Assembly (NCBI GenBank): GCA_944474755.1
Contig: OX104118.1
Coordinates: 74,045,865-74,109,864, forward strand
Direction: 5' to 3'
DNA: 64,000 nucleotides
Source of the DNA: Limnoperna fortunei
Taxonomy: Eukaryota; Mollusca; Bivalvia; Mytilida; Modiolidae
Numbering within the stretch: the stretch's first letter is position 1; each line of letters opens with the position of its first letter. The notes beneath the pieces are model-generated. The model saw only the letters and a program-made list of their open reading frames with translations, had not been told where the DNA came from and did no database searches. Below are positions 35,945 through 58,790 of this stretch, one piece after another. The translations under genes and the position numbers were made by a program.

Positions 35945-36330
35945 CTAAGTTGTCAGTTTTAACACTTATTCTGAGGGGCCTCGGTGGCCGAGTGGTCAAG
36001 GTAGTTCGTCTACTATTGATCACGTGGTCTGTCAACACTGAGATTGCGGGTTCGATTCTCACTGCAGGCAGGGTGCACTCGACTCCAGTTTTAAATTGAC
36101 AAAGATTGTCAGTTTTCCTACCGCAGGTCGGGGGTTTTCTCCGACAAACAAACAAACACTTATTCAGCCATTGCAGACCATTCCAAGAGAAAATAGAACG
36201 TGTAATTTATGCGAATCCCGAGAAATTGGCGATGAATTTCATTATTTACTCTCATGTACGTCACTTAGTGACGAGAGAAAATTATATATTAAACCTAAAT
36301 TCTGTAACCACCCAAACATCCTTAAATCCT
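35945..36330 (+). mobile_element. LINE C-terminal (zinc-knuckle-like) fragment, interrupted by a SINE
   Basis: Joining 35945-35971 to 36166-36330 (removing the SINE and one duplication) gives a frame with TIPRENRTCNLCESREIGDE and FHYLLSCTSLSDERK. This is the Cys-rich domain that follows the reverse transcriptase in many animal LINEs. No RT core is adjacent. It is a fragment with no active function. Confidence 0.75.
35972..36154 (+). mobile_element. tRNA-derived SINE with internal deletion, inserted in a LINE fragment
   Basis: The head has box A (GGTGGCCGAGTGGTCAAGG) and box B (GGTTCGATTC). The body runs to CGCAGGTCGGGGGTTTTCTC and then jumps to the tail ACAAACAAACAAAC, so about 85 bp of body is deleted. 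The perfect 11-bp target duplication AACACTTATTC flanks it (35961-35971, 36155-36165). Confidence 0.92.
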
Positions 36331-36478
36331 AATATTAGATGAAAAAGTATAAATCAACCAGATCTTAACAACTTGTGTAAATTTATTCGCATATATTTTC
36401 TTTGAAATAATTAGCATTTTATTTCAAATACTGTTTTGTTTTGTTTTTTTACAGAAGCTTATTCGTGACACTTTTTTT

Positions 36479-36750
36479 TTGCGATAAAACGCAATAATTC
36501 TTGCGAAGAAACCCAATACTTTGCGATTAAACGCAAAACGTATTGCGATTAAATGCAATACTTTGCGTTTAAAAGCAGATTGATTGATTGATTGATTGGA
36601 TGTTTGCTTTACGTCCAGCGAGCAGTATTTCAGCTATATTCAGGACGGTTAAAAGCAGAAGTTACTGCGATTAATTACACTGCTTTGCGTTTAAACGCAA
36701 AACTTATTCCGATGAAACGCAATAATATTGCGATTAAACGCAAAAGTATA
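36479..36750. repeat. Cluster of short palindromic GCGATTAAACGC-like units
   Basis: Eight or nine units of the type TTGCGATTAAACGCAA, irregularly spaced by a few bases. One, TTTGCGTTTAAACGCAAA at 36684-36701, is a perfect 18-bp palindrome. The cluster is split by a SINE tail at 36579-36648. Confidence 0.85.
36579..36648 (-). mobile_element. 70-bp SINE 3' end with target-site duplication
   Basis: On the minus strand this reads ATATAGCTGAAATACTGCTC, GCTGGACGTAAAGCAAACATCC and then (AATC)n, a SINE 3' end. It is flanked by the perfect 10-bp duplication TTAAAAGCAG (36569-36578 and 36649-36658). Confidence 0.85.
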
Positions 36751-37054
36751 CCGTAATGGGTGTGATTTTATAAAAGGAGGGGTGATAAAGGGTGCATGCG
36801 CGTCAAAGAAACGAAATTGTAGTCATATAAAACCAAAACAAATACATTGTATCATCATATATAAGTATTCAGAAAATTATACAGTTGTTGTTCTAACTCT
36901 GTACATACCCTAAATAACATCCATGTCTCAATGTCGCCTCTTGACTCCATATTGCATACATTTTATGAACACAGCATGTCGAAATCTAGAACTATATCAC
37001 CCGTCGAGCCACTCATGGGGTGATATAGTGTTCTTTGGTTGATAAAGCTTGTGT

Positions 37055-37132
37055 ATGGTTCTGTATGTCTGCATGGTTCTGTATGTCTGCATGGTTTTGT
37101 ATGTCAGCATGGTTCTGTATGTCTGCATGGTT
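37055..37132. repeat. 18-bp tandem repeat
   Basis: Four full copies plus a partial one of ATGGTTCTGTATGTCTGC, at an exact 18-bp period. 36751-37054 contains nothing else recognisable. Confidence 0.9.
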
Positions 37133-37150
37133 CTTACACCGTTATATTTC

Positions 37151-37282
37151 AAATTTCTGAACAGGTTATACTCTATACCATATGGTTTGGTTCTGTTTTA
37201 CACCATTCATAAACCGTTTCGCGGTTTATTGGGCGTAAACAGACCCAAACCGTGTTATATCGTATAACCTGTTCAGAAATTT
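37151..37282. repeat. 132-bp foldback element
   Basis: Perfect 20-bp inverted ends AAATTTCTGAACAGGTTATA (37151-37170 and 37263-37282), with an imperfect stem continuing inward (GGTTTGGTTCTG / CAGACCCAAACC). No ORF. Confidence 0.85.
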
Positions 37283-38839
37283 AAAGTATTCCTTGAATAG
37301 ACAACGCTTCAGTTTGTATAATTTTTGAAACCCGTCCTATAATTGGTTAATTAGCATATGGCGCACATATTCCTTGTGTAAGTTGAAAGTAATGATGGTC
37401 ATGTTTTCCAATAAATTGTTGGCATATTAGTGGGTACAAACTGTGCTCCCCTACCTTGAGGATTTGCTTCTGTAATCATGCGACGAATATTTTATTCCAG
37501 GTTGTTCTACAAGAGAGAGATAAAACAGGCGTACAATTATCGTTTCGTTGCGGTCTTACTATATATATGCGGACTTCGATAAACTGCTAAGAATTCTTGC
37601 CAGCTTTAAAAAAAGGCTTCAGATTTCTGGGCGATGTACGAAATAGAAAAAAACTTGAGAAAATGACACTAAATGGCACTAACCGATATCCTTTAGATAC
37701 ACGTTTCAATCGAAAAGCTAAATACATAATTTTTCACGTTAATGTTTTATTTAAACTGAAGTCCTATTAAATTAATACCTTACATTAAATCAACTCCAAA
37801 GAAATCACTCTTTCCGTTTTATGTCGAAGAATGTATTATTTCACAAATTCGTAATTGTCGCATCCATTTCTACTCAAAAATAACATGCTAAAATAAGACA
37901 CTGAGGACTGTACTTAAAATTAATATTTAAAAATCATATTATAATCATAATATCACTTCTGATTTGTCAACTTTTAAGCACAATTGTTTTTCGTTAAAAA
38001 TCAACTTAACATAAACTGTTTTGCATAAATGTGTCACACCCGTCAATTTGTGACGTTTTTTGTATGACCTTTGGGGCTTAAATGTCAAATATTCCGCAAA
38101 ATTTTGATTCTTTTTAAAATTGGAGTTGATATTTAAAATGTGCATTTGCTACAATATTTGAAACAAGAAGCATAGTCTTGAATTTTTAAAGATTTGCAAG
38201 AAATTCGATGTCTATATATCAGTAATATGCAGATAGACTACCAAAGAAGTATATAATAATTATATATGTCTCTGACTCTACATATTAATTAAATACTTTT
38301 TACTTGTTTCTTATTATTATTAGACAAATAACACGGGCTCAAGTAGGAAATTACTTGTAGCATCGTCTCTTGGTGCCCCTTGTCTTTAGCCTATTGCTCC
38401 TTGTTTTATCCTGTCTGGCTGCACTTGCATGGCATATATATTAAATACAAAAATAATTATCCTTATATTTCAATACTAGTTGCATTACAAATTGTTATAT
38501 TCAAACTCAATTATTGTCAATATTATTGTGTTACGAATATTGTCTTTTTATAAATCGTGATTGTTGACTTATTTTGCCCGCTCAGGGACCCAATTTGGTT
38601 TGATAGAGTTTTTTTATCTTGAAATGATCCAAGAGAGAAGACATGGTTTTGTATCATATAAAGAGTACTACAGTAGGCCAACGTTACATCGGAGCAGCCC
38701 GGTCGCTAGTAGGACATATGCTGTCGAGTTTTTCGACCAGGTATCCCAAAAAACCATGGTGGAGTCTATGGACTACTAACACTTACAACCGTCCGACTGA
38801 AGTTATTAATTTATCTGTGTAGGACGTTAAAAACCCCCG

Positions 38840-38840
<1 letters not shown>
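37283..38840. other. Mostly featureless; SINE-like tail at the right end
   Basis: No gene signal. The last ~30 bp before the microsatellite (TGTGTAGGACGTTAAAAACC) look like the 3' end of another retroposon whose tail became the ATC run. Confidence 0.35.

Positions 38841-38920
<80 letters not shown>
38841..38920. repeat. (CAT)n microsatellite
   Basis: About 26 uninterrupted CAT triplets. Translated on the minus strand it gives a poly-Asp run, which is not a gene. Confidence 0.98.
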
Positions 38921-39019
38921 ATGATGCCACCTCTATAAGTCCGAAGATTAAGTACCATATACCACCAGAAACCTAATTTTAAGATGTCATACAAAAGAAA
39001 GTCCTGCATACTTTATAAT

Positions 39020-39430
39020 TGTTTTATTAATTGTAAGAAACAGTTGGGGTCAGGATAGTTTTAATGGAATATAATGCTATAATAACCATTCTGACATGTC
39101 TCATTGTGAAATATTGCCCTCGGAAAGATAATAAATATCTCTTTATATACTGTAATAAATTGAAATTTATTATTTTTCTAAGGGCAATATTTCACAATGA
39201 GACATTTCTCTGTATTACACCATAATAAATAGAATTTTTTCTGAGGGCAATATTTCACAGAAAGACATGTCAGACTGGTTACCAATTCAATGAGTAAATA
39301 CACACTGAAAACTAATTTATTAGTTTTATTAGCATTTTATTTTTAAAAAATTATCATTACCCAATTGCCTGTGGATTTTTCCAATGTCAAGCTTTTAACT
39401 TGTTGCTATTTATGCATAATTATGTGTATG
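39020..39430. mobile_element. Foldback/MITE family copy B
   Basis: Contains CATGTCTCATTGTGAAATAT at 39094 and its inverted copy ending near 39206, plus a third partial copy near 39245. An arm with ACCAATTCAATGAGTAAATA, CACACTG follows. Shares its outer blocks with 18950-19270. Confidence 0.75.
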
Positions 39431-40514
39431 TCTCCTGCATGCTTTTGTTTTTTGTATGTCCATACTGGGACTAGCTATAACGCATTGGAATTATACTGTT
39501 CTGGTGCGTGCCAATGAAATATTCGATACCTCGCTTATTTTTAAAGATTTCCTGGGGTTTTGATTTTTTGTAATAAGTTCTTTGTTACAAAATATTCTTT
39601 GTGCTCTTTAAGTTATGGTATCCCGTTCTAAGTCTAAATGCAATTTTCGGATCTAAAGTGCACAAAAGAGGTCCTTTGCAGTATTTCTACGTACCGGATA
39701 ATTTGTTTTGTAAGAAAACAGATGACATTTAATGGTTGGAAAACAGTTGACAGTTGCTTTATTTAAAAAAAAATAGTTTACAGACGTTTACAAATGTCAA
39801 AGCACGTTAACAGAAAAGATCTTGCCCCCCCCCTCCCCCTTTTTTGTCTTAGTACTGCTTATGTTTTAATGTTTTTATCTTTTATGTATTGTGTTTATTA
39901 ATAATTCTATAACTTTTATACGTTTTAATTCGGTATCTAATCCTTGATTTTTCTGTTAAATTTGTTGAGATTTTCGAAAATCTGGTTTTCAAAAAAATTA
40001 CCGACAGTATTTACAGTTCTTTGCTCAGGAATAAAACGTATAACCCACGCGGATTTCGTCACATGACTAGAAATCATATGACTTCTACTCAAGTGTGAAC
40101 GACTCACCGAAAACAAAGTAGTTTGACAAACAAGAAGAGAGAAGAAAGACGTAAGTTGATTTCAAGTTTTTTCTGCAATACAGTTTTGTTCAAATTTATT
40201 TAAGGTTCCTATTTTTTGTTTCTAAACACTTATTCTGCGGTTGTTTTCCTTTTTGAATTGTAACAATTTGGAATTGTTATGTTGTGACGCAATTCTGAAT
40301 GTACTTTTACAATTACAAGCGCACACGTTATACATGTATAATACGATGTGACCATATTATCGGTTATAAACCATTTATAATTATCATTTTAAATTTTCAA
40401 TGGACGCAGTGGACACAAAGCATTGTATATAAAAAAAGGGGGAGCAAGTTTAAGATTTTAAATTTTTATGTCGCCTTGCCGGATTTAATTGTTGTGTTAT
40501 AGCTGGTTTCACAG
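39431..40514. other. Non-genic; one possible noncoding exon end
   Basis: 40080-40150 is slightly GC-richer and ends in AGAAAGACG followed by a good donor GTAAGTTG. It might be an untranslated first exon, but no coding exon can be linked to it. Elsewhere only AT-rich sequence and a C-run near 39828. Confidence 0.25.
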
Positions 40515-40665
40515 GCACTTGGGGTCCGGATAATTTTTTTTATGGAATAAAAACCAATAAATGAGTTTACAGTGTGTATTCACTCGTTTTGTAACTAGTC
40601 TGACATGTCTCATTGTGAAATATTGACCTCAGAAAAATAATAAATTTTTCTTTATTATATAAGAA
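40515..40665. mobile_element. Foldback/MITE family copy C (partial)
   Basis: Reads GGGGTCCGGATAATT, AATAAATGAGTTTACAGTGT, TATTCACTCGTTTTGTAAC and GACATGTCTCATTGTGAAAT. One arm only of the family at 18950 and 39020. Confidence 0.75.
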
Positions 40666-40867
40666 CAAGGCATGAATCTTATCCAAGTTCTAAAAATAGG
40701 TTTTATTTATTGGATTCCCCACTTTTAATTTAAAAAACATACTGTTCCAAGTGTCCAGTCAGGAATGAGCTATGTCCGTTTAAATATTCTCTTGGTAACT
40801 ACCACTTAACTTCACTATGTTACATCGTATTTCATTAAAATTTTGTGTTTTCTTCTATCCAAGCGAA

Positions 40868-41213
40868 CAACAATTTTTATCGGGACGGAAGTCACTTCAA
40901 ACATTAAGGGGCAGATAAATTTGCAGAGTAAATTTACATTCACTGTTAAAATTTGAGCATCTTACCATGCAATTATACTCTTGTTTCAATATGTGAAATC
41001 CTGTTTACATTCTGGCATCGATTATCCATACGTTATATTGGTTTTATAATAAAGACTTATTTCTCTTTTATTTTAAATTTCGCCCCAAATTTATCGCATA
41101 CGGTACTCACTAAGACTTTACATGTAAAGCAGTCGTATCGGGAACCCTCTAAGTACGGGAAATTATCTCCCCTCAAATATTTGAAGTGACTTCCGTCCCG
41201 ATAAAAATTGTTG
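40868..41213. mobile_element. 346-bp MITE with 34-bp perfect terminal inverted repeats
   Basis: Starts CAACAATTTTTATCGGGACG, GAAGTCACTTCAAA and ends with its exact reverse complement. The match continues imperfectly for ~10 bp more. Flanks are GAA and AAT, so the duplication is at most AA. No transposase coding. Confidence 0.85.
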
Positions 41214-41478
41214 AATAATATAAATGTCTATGGTTTGTTTATTAGTATTTTGTTTAAATAATAATATCCCAGGGATGTGCCAGGTGTGACTTCAAAAATA
41301 TCATACAGTAGTGAACCATAGTCTTTAACAAGATAGGATATGGTTGTCACCATATCCAGTGATAACCCGATCAGGACTGTGAAGAATTTACTGATGTGTA
41401 TGTTTGTTTCATAGACCTGCTTATTGAATAATATACATGTCTATGGTTTGTTTATTAGTATTTTGTTTAAATAATAGT
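41210..41478. repeat. 53-bp direct repeat, two copies 214 bp apart
   Basis: TTGAATAATATAAATGTCTA, TGGTTTGTTTATTAGTATTT, TGTTTAAATAATA occurs at 41211-41264 and, with one or two changes, at 41424-41477. The first copy abuts the MITE's right end. Confidence 0.8.
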
Positions 41479-43746
41479 CACCGTTAGGATTCCTTCATTT
41501 GTAGTAGTATGTTAACATATCTCAAAGTTTCATTAAGATTAGTTGGAAAGTTTTTGAGTCATTATTTGCAAACCATTTTTTAAAGAAATTTTCAAATGTT
41601 TGTTTTTTTTGTTGTGATCTTGATATTAGGCAGAATATCCCGGTGGTGGCCTTCTGGTCTCTATGCATGTATGAGTCACAAGTTCACCTCCCTCAAACAT
41701 TCTCACATTATTTTAACACAACACAGCTTCTTTCAGAAAAATTTTCTTCACTTCATCAGCAAAAATATCTTTTTTCATGTAAAAAAAAATCAGAAACTTA
41801 TTTTTTTAGTAACAAAACTGTAACAGGAGGGGTTTTGAATCATCTGGAGTGGGAGCTGCTAAGCCATAAATTTTGCACTATGCTTCTGCAATCTCTGCAG
41901 TATTTTTATCCAGTGGCTACTTTCTAAATTCTATGCATTAACAACTCACAACTCCAGGAATCACAACCCCTTGTTAACAAAAATAGTTTGGATTCGAACC
42001 ACCACCAGGGTTTTAGCTAGGATTTTTGAACCATTAGTCACTTTTGCGTGCGACGATTTTTAAGACCTTATATGTGTGTATCTTTATTTATATGTATAAA
42101 TGCATGCAAGATCCTTAATTAATGAATACAATAAACATCAATAAATATTTAATATTTTCTACCACCATTTTATAATATATTTTATGTATTCAATGTAATA
42201 TTGCCATAGAACATATATTTGAGCAGATTTAAATGAACAACTTTAAAAAAGTGATTGCCAAAATATTAATTTTTGTTTATGTTTAAATTTTTCAAGTCAT
42301 TTAAATTCTAGAAGCATCGTATTTTTCAATCTCCAGCACCAAATTCATATCTGCTCCGAAAACCCTCGGTATTATCTTCTGCTTTGAACTGGTTTCCGAT
42401 ATTTTAACCTACGCTATATATACACAGTAAAAGCATGCTGGAACCAGCATAAACAAATGGCGCGTATAAGATAAACATGACGCTATAACACAAATATGAC
42501 GATTTCTGACGATAATAGCAATAAAATTAAAAGGAAATTTAAGACGACTTTCTCAAAATTACAGAGCAATGATGTACAAGGCGAAGTGGGACCACAAAAA
42601 GATTGCCCGAATTGCTATCCAACTGGCTATGCTTGATCGCGTGTGACGATGTGTACACAGTAATTAAGTGATTAGTGGCATGTCTATTACATAATTACTT
42701 TTATTGCTTTGGGTCATAAACTTGTACCTTGGGTAGGATATTTGGATTTATCTGTGCCGAGAATGGCGATTTTGACGATGAAAATTTTAAAATTTAAGTG
42801 GTGAATTACGTTCAAAATATTTTCGTCATTTCTGAAAAGGATTCGCCAATTGCGAAAGTGGCGAGCGCTAGCTAAATCACTGCACCACTTATTTACGTCT
42901 AACACAGAACAAAACAAATAATGAAATGTTTTTTATAGCGAGCAGATGCGAGCTATACTGTTACATGCGTGTATGTAAAAAAGGTCACATGATCCATATG
43001 AACAAATCCATTTCAGATGGTAGCTGAGCTATCGGAAGAAAATATTATAGACGAACGAAAAAATATTTAATATAAAAGTAGAGAAAAATAATTTTGACAT
43101 CGATAAAATTAAAGTGTTTATTTTTCAAATTACTACAAAAATGGCAGACAATTTTTTTTTTCAATCTGAAACACTGTATTTGAAATTAAGTTTTGTGACG
43201 TCACTAACACATAAGATAAGACGTCACGTCATCAATGGAATGTAGAGGCACTTTTAGGGGGCTCTGAAGTAACGACATGAACAATGTGCGATGCTAGCAT
43301 TTAGGCTATGCCTACATTCTTATTAGTCAAGTTGTTCACAGTACATAAAAACATTATACCGTAACCACATTTTGTACAGGTAAATTAAAAAATTTAACAA
43401 TCAACAATGCAAAAGTAAATTTTAAAATGGCAATGAATGATCTGAAAATTCTTCGTGGACTACTTTTTCATAATGTACATAAATAGTTAATAATATTATT
43501 ATACAAAGTTATAGTTGGAATAAATTGATAAATATATATATAAATAATTTACTAACATTAACTTTTTCTTTTCATAAATTAACTTTCCACAATAATTTCT
43601 GCTGGAATATATTTTTACGCACAATAATATTTACAAAAGGTGCAAACTGAACCCAAAGACAGTAATAACCCTCTATACGAAATTATTACGCGTAAATTTC
43701 GGGTTATGAAAAAAGGAAAATAAGGAGAGTGTTGTGTAATAGAAGG
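41479..43746. other. No recognisable gene
   Basis: AT-rich, with scattered short open frames lacking domain similarity. No clear repeat apart from isolated homopolymers. Confidence 0.35.
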
Positions 43747-43810
43747 TATAAATGCAGCCTCTTAAGCTCATTCAGTTAGTGAACTGACTTCAGACCTTGA
43801 AGTCCTGCTG
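43747..43810 (+). promoter_or_regulatory. TATA-box promoter and probable noncoding exon 1 of the cathepsin L gene
   Basis: TATAAAT at 43747-43753, with a TCATTCAGTT initiator-like start ~27 bp downstream (about 43774), which is the expected spacing. The putative 37-nt leader would end at CTG|GTACAA (43810) and join the acceptor TTTTTTTTCAG before 44932, 25 nt upstream of the ATG. The link is inferred from position and splice signals. Confidence 0.55.
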
Positions 43811-43914
43811 GTACAATTTTTACAATAATTTTAAATTTATATTGTTGTAAAGAATGTCAACATACAAAATGTATCCCAATTCAACAGTAACATGATATTG
43901 TTTTTTGGAGATTT

Positions 43915-44000
43915 TAATGTCTGTCCACGATGACTCTATCCCTCCATTACATAGACATTTTTAATGTTTGTCCATGATGACTCTATCCCTCCTGTGGCCT
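43915..44000. repeat. Local ~48-bp duplication
   Basis: The phrase CCACGATGACTCTATCCCTC occurs twice about 48 bp apart, each preceded by TTTTAATGTCTGTC or TTTTAATGTTTGTC. Lies in the probable 5' UTR intron. Confidence 0.8.
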
Positions 44001-44453
44001 AAGATGTACATATATAATCTATAGTTATCCAGACAGAAGAATTGTTTATTAAATTTGCTTCTATGGTCATGTCTTTGGTTGTCATTTCATGTAGAAAATA
44101 GGAGTTAACATCCTGTTATGATTATTATAACTTAAATGCAATTCATCACATGTGCAGAAAATGTACTTAACATTTACCAAGAATCACTAGGTCCACATGA
44201 TCAATTAATTATTCACACCTTACCTGTCACATGATACCTTATGTATGTGACTCAGTCCTATATAAGCCACATTGATTTTGACTTATAAAATTTATTATAA
44301 ACTGAAACCTTTTCCTTGTTTTGTATGACAGCATCTCATGTTCTGCAATAGAACGGCCACAATATAGTGTTCAGGTACATATTGTATATTAGTACATTTA
44401 TTTGTGAATGTAGGTTGACGGATTATACTGATACTTTATTCTAGTCAGACCTA

Positions 44454-44519
44454 ATGTATCAAATAACTGGTACCCAACATGTATCAAATAACTGGTACCC
44501 AACATGTATCAAATAACTG
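44454..44519. repeat. 25-bp tandem repeat, three copies
   Basis: ATGTATCAAATAACTGGTAC, CCAAC repeats at 44454, 44479 and 44504 with an exact 25-bp period. The third copy is partial. Confidence 0.9.
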
Positions 44520-44956
44520 CTAACAATTATGTTTAAGGTTTAAGTCTTGTTACCTTAAATTGTTACAGGCTTTTTTAAGAACATAAAATGATAAAGAAAA
44601 TTGATGTTCTATTTTAATTTCTATGTAAATAATATACTATAAATTCTGATGACATTTTGATATCCATATAAATTCCTTGTACACTTTTCTGTTTAAATTC
44701 TTTGTATTTAATTTGTCACATTAAATATTTTATAAAGTTTACTAGTTATTTGTGTTACAAAATTTAAATCCGTTTTATTGTTATGCTGGTCTGGCATTAT
44801 AAAAATACATGCAAATTAAATTATTATTGTGTTTGATACATGTATGTATTAAAAGTACAGTTTAATATACTAACAAACTTACAAATCTGTGTACATGTAT
44901 TTTGTTGAATAATGCACATCTTTTTTTTCAGATAGTTAACTTATAGACCATTAACC

Positions 44957-56526
<11,570 letters not shown>

Positions 56527-56547
<21 letters not shown>

Positions 56548-57140
56548 ATGGTAAGCAAAAAATTGTCAGGTCACCCATGTGGTTCGGCCAGTTGTCCTCT
56601 TGTTTAAATGGTAAGCAAAAAATTGTCAGGTAACCCATGTGGTTCGGCCAGTTATCCTCTTGTTTAAATGGTAAGAAAAAAATTATTGTAAGGTAACTCA
56701 TGTAGTTCGGCCAGTAATCCTCTTGTTTAAATGGTAAGAAACAAATTATTGTCAGGTAACCCATGTGGTTCGGCCAGTTATCCTCTTGTTTAAATAGTAA
56801 GAAAAAAATTATTGTCAGGTTACCCATCTGGTTCGGCCAGTTATCCTCTTGTTTAAATGGTAAGCAAAAAAAACTTCAGATAACCCATGTGGTTCGACCA
56901 GTTATCTTATAAAACGGTAACCCTGCACCTGGTATGGTTTGTTTTCATCTTGTTTTAATAGTAAGCAATGAATTATCATAGTGTAATGTGCATGGTTTAA
57001 ATATTAAGCAAAAAAGCTATTTTCAGGTAATTAATGTGGTTTGGCCTTTTATCCTTTTTGCTGAAATTATTTGAAAGCAAGAAATTATTTTCATGTAACC
57101 GGTGTGGTGTAGGAACAGGCGACAGTTATCTTCTTGTTAA
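56527..57140. repeat. 60-63 bp minisatellite duplicating stop codon and 5' splice site of cathepsin L
   Basis: The unit is CCAGTTATCCTCTTGTTTAA, ATGGTAAGC plus ~30 bp of intron. Donor-like GTAAG falls at 56551, 56611, 56671, 56734, 56797 and 56860 (periods 60, 60, 63, 63, 63), then degenerate copies to ~57140. The repeated part before CCAGTTAT (CCCATGTGGTTCGG) is an 11-bp-deleted version of the exon's own CCAATGTGGTATAGCAACAG. The outermost copy near 57100 keeps the longer form, so the array derives from the exon. Antisense open frames here are artefacts. Confidence 0.93.
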
Positions 57141-57441
57141 TGCTAAGCAAGGAACCAACAGTTGACTTAATAGAACCTATTGATATCAGTATATGCAACA
57201 GAAAGATGCCCAAGTGCATTAAAACACTGGAGTTGTGCTAGTCATAATGCAAAGTGTGCTTGTTTTTGGTTGACAAGAATCACCATTTTTACAAAATTGA
57301 ACATTAAGACAAAAAAACCCTTTAACATCAAATTTGTTTGTATGGTGAACATATACAGTTACACAGTGAAAACAAACTCATTCCCAATTTCCAAATATTT
57401 TCATATGGATAAAAACTTAATCTTAATGGTTTTTTTTACAG

Positions 57442-58400
57442 ATTTGGTGATATTTCCATGCAGCTGATGAGTTAAAACAATGAGTTTAGGGTCAGTATGA
57501 AGAAACAGTAAAGAACATTTTCATCGCATAGAGAATCATTTTGTCTTATTACCAGTTATATGTTACATAATGTAAACTAAATGAATAGTAATCATACAGT
57601 AGTGTTTGGAGCATCTTTTGTATTTCATACTGAACAGACGTATTGAATCACCATGGCAATTATATACTGAACTGATACATGAAATAGAAAGACCAGATCA
57701 CAATCTCTCCTGTATAGTAGAACAATATGGAACATGCATACTGGGATAAAAAGCCACAACCCAGAGACATATGTTTATATTAACTAAACGTATGACATGT
57801 ACAAATACCCACCACCTACTTCTAAATTTAGTTTATTGTTATAAGTATAGTATAGTTTAGGTCATCAAATTTGAATTTGTATTTGATTCAAACAGCTGTT
57901 GTAGTTTTTTTTATACTTGATAATGATCTGAAAACTCCATCAGCATATTTTGCTTGGATGGGTTTGTACACAGCCACCTTAAAGAAACATGTATTAAAGT
58001 CTTTATTTCTTCTTTTGTTCTCTTTTAATGTTGTTAATCAAGTTTGTGTATAAAGTGTAAAAAATTTCATGATATTTTCCGGTTTTCGTTAAAACCTTGT
58101 AAGTAATTATATTTTTCTGTGACCATTTATTTTACTGATACATTGTTTTGGATCTGAAATTCACAACACCTTAAACTTTATTTCTGTTAGTGTTGCTTTG
58201 TCATATTTATAATGGGATGCATTTTTATATTCTTTACATTGGTAAGAAAATGTCGTATTTTATTTAATTGTGGACATTGATTGTTTCTGCCTTGACTTGG
58301 GAAGTTTTAGGGATGATTCAAGTCTCAGAATAAGCTATATTTTACAAGTTTAATTTACCAGTAATTTGTTTTAACATTACAATAAATATTAAAATAAATA
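57442..58400 (+). other. Probable 3' UTR exon of the cathepsin L gene
   Basis: The acceptor TTTTTTTTACAG at 57441 is strong, and GTAAGC follows the stop codon by 3 nt, so an intron in the 3' UTR is likely. Poly(A) signals cluster at 58381-58400 (AATAAA at 58381-58386). 57141-57441 would be intronic and holds nothing else. Confidence 0.5.
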
Positions 58401-58435
58401 AACAATTAATAATATAAAATTATAAATAGATATAT

Positions 58436-58790
58436 AGGATCTTACATTGGAAGGATTTAATTATCAGATTTCTACAATCTAGGAGGGACTTAAAATTGCA
58501 TAATTTGACTAGCGAGATTTAGGAAATCCGATAATCCAATAGTACTTAAGTATGATTCTGTTTCTTTAATATTAATAATCTGTAAATTTGTGAAATTTAA
58601 TTCAGATCCACCCAACCCAGTTTTATGGTCGTTACTTGAATATTTAGTAAATTGAAGGTGCTTTGTTGATAACATCTTTAATTTTTGTTTGTGACATTAT
58701 TATTTTAAGCCAATCAACAGATGAGAACCACAAATTCACTAGTGACTTTTTTCACATCTGTCAAGTGGTTGAAAATTTGAGAAATATATT
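58436..58790 (+). repeat. Dispersed repeat with hairpin head, diverged copy
   Basis: Parallel to 49291-49695 block by block (AGGATCTTACATTGG, AATCCGATAATCCAA, ATGATTCTGTTTCT, TTACTTGAATATTTAGTAAA, GACATTATTATTTTAA), but older. The CRE is lost. Confidence 0.75.

Noticed and set aside
35972..36060. Genuine tRNA gene
   Set aside because: Boxes A and B are present, but a SINE body and tail follow and a target-site duplication flanks the whole unit.
36479..36750. CRISPR-like array of palindromic repeats
   Set aside because: Spacing is irregular and only a few bases, there are no unique spacers of constant length, and the surrounding genes are animal genes.
38561..38779. 72-aa ORF EMIQERRHGFVSYKEYYSRP
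   Set aside because: No domain or splice partners, and next to a retroposon-like tail; cannot be supported as a gene.
38827..39009. Minus-strand ORF with poly-Asp
   Set aside because: Translation of the CAT microsatellite.
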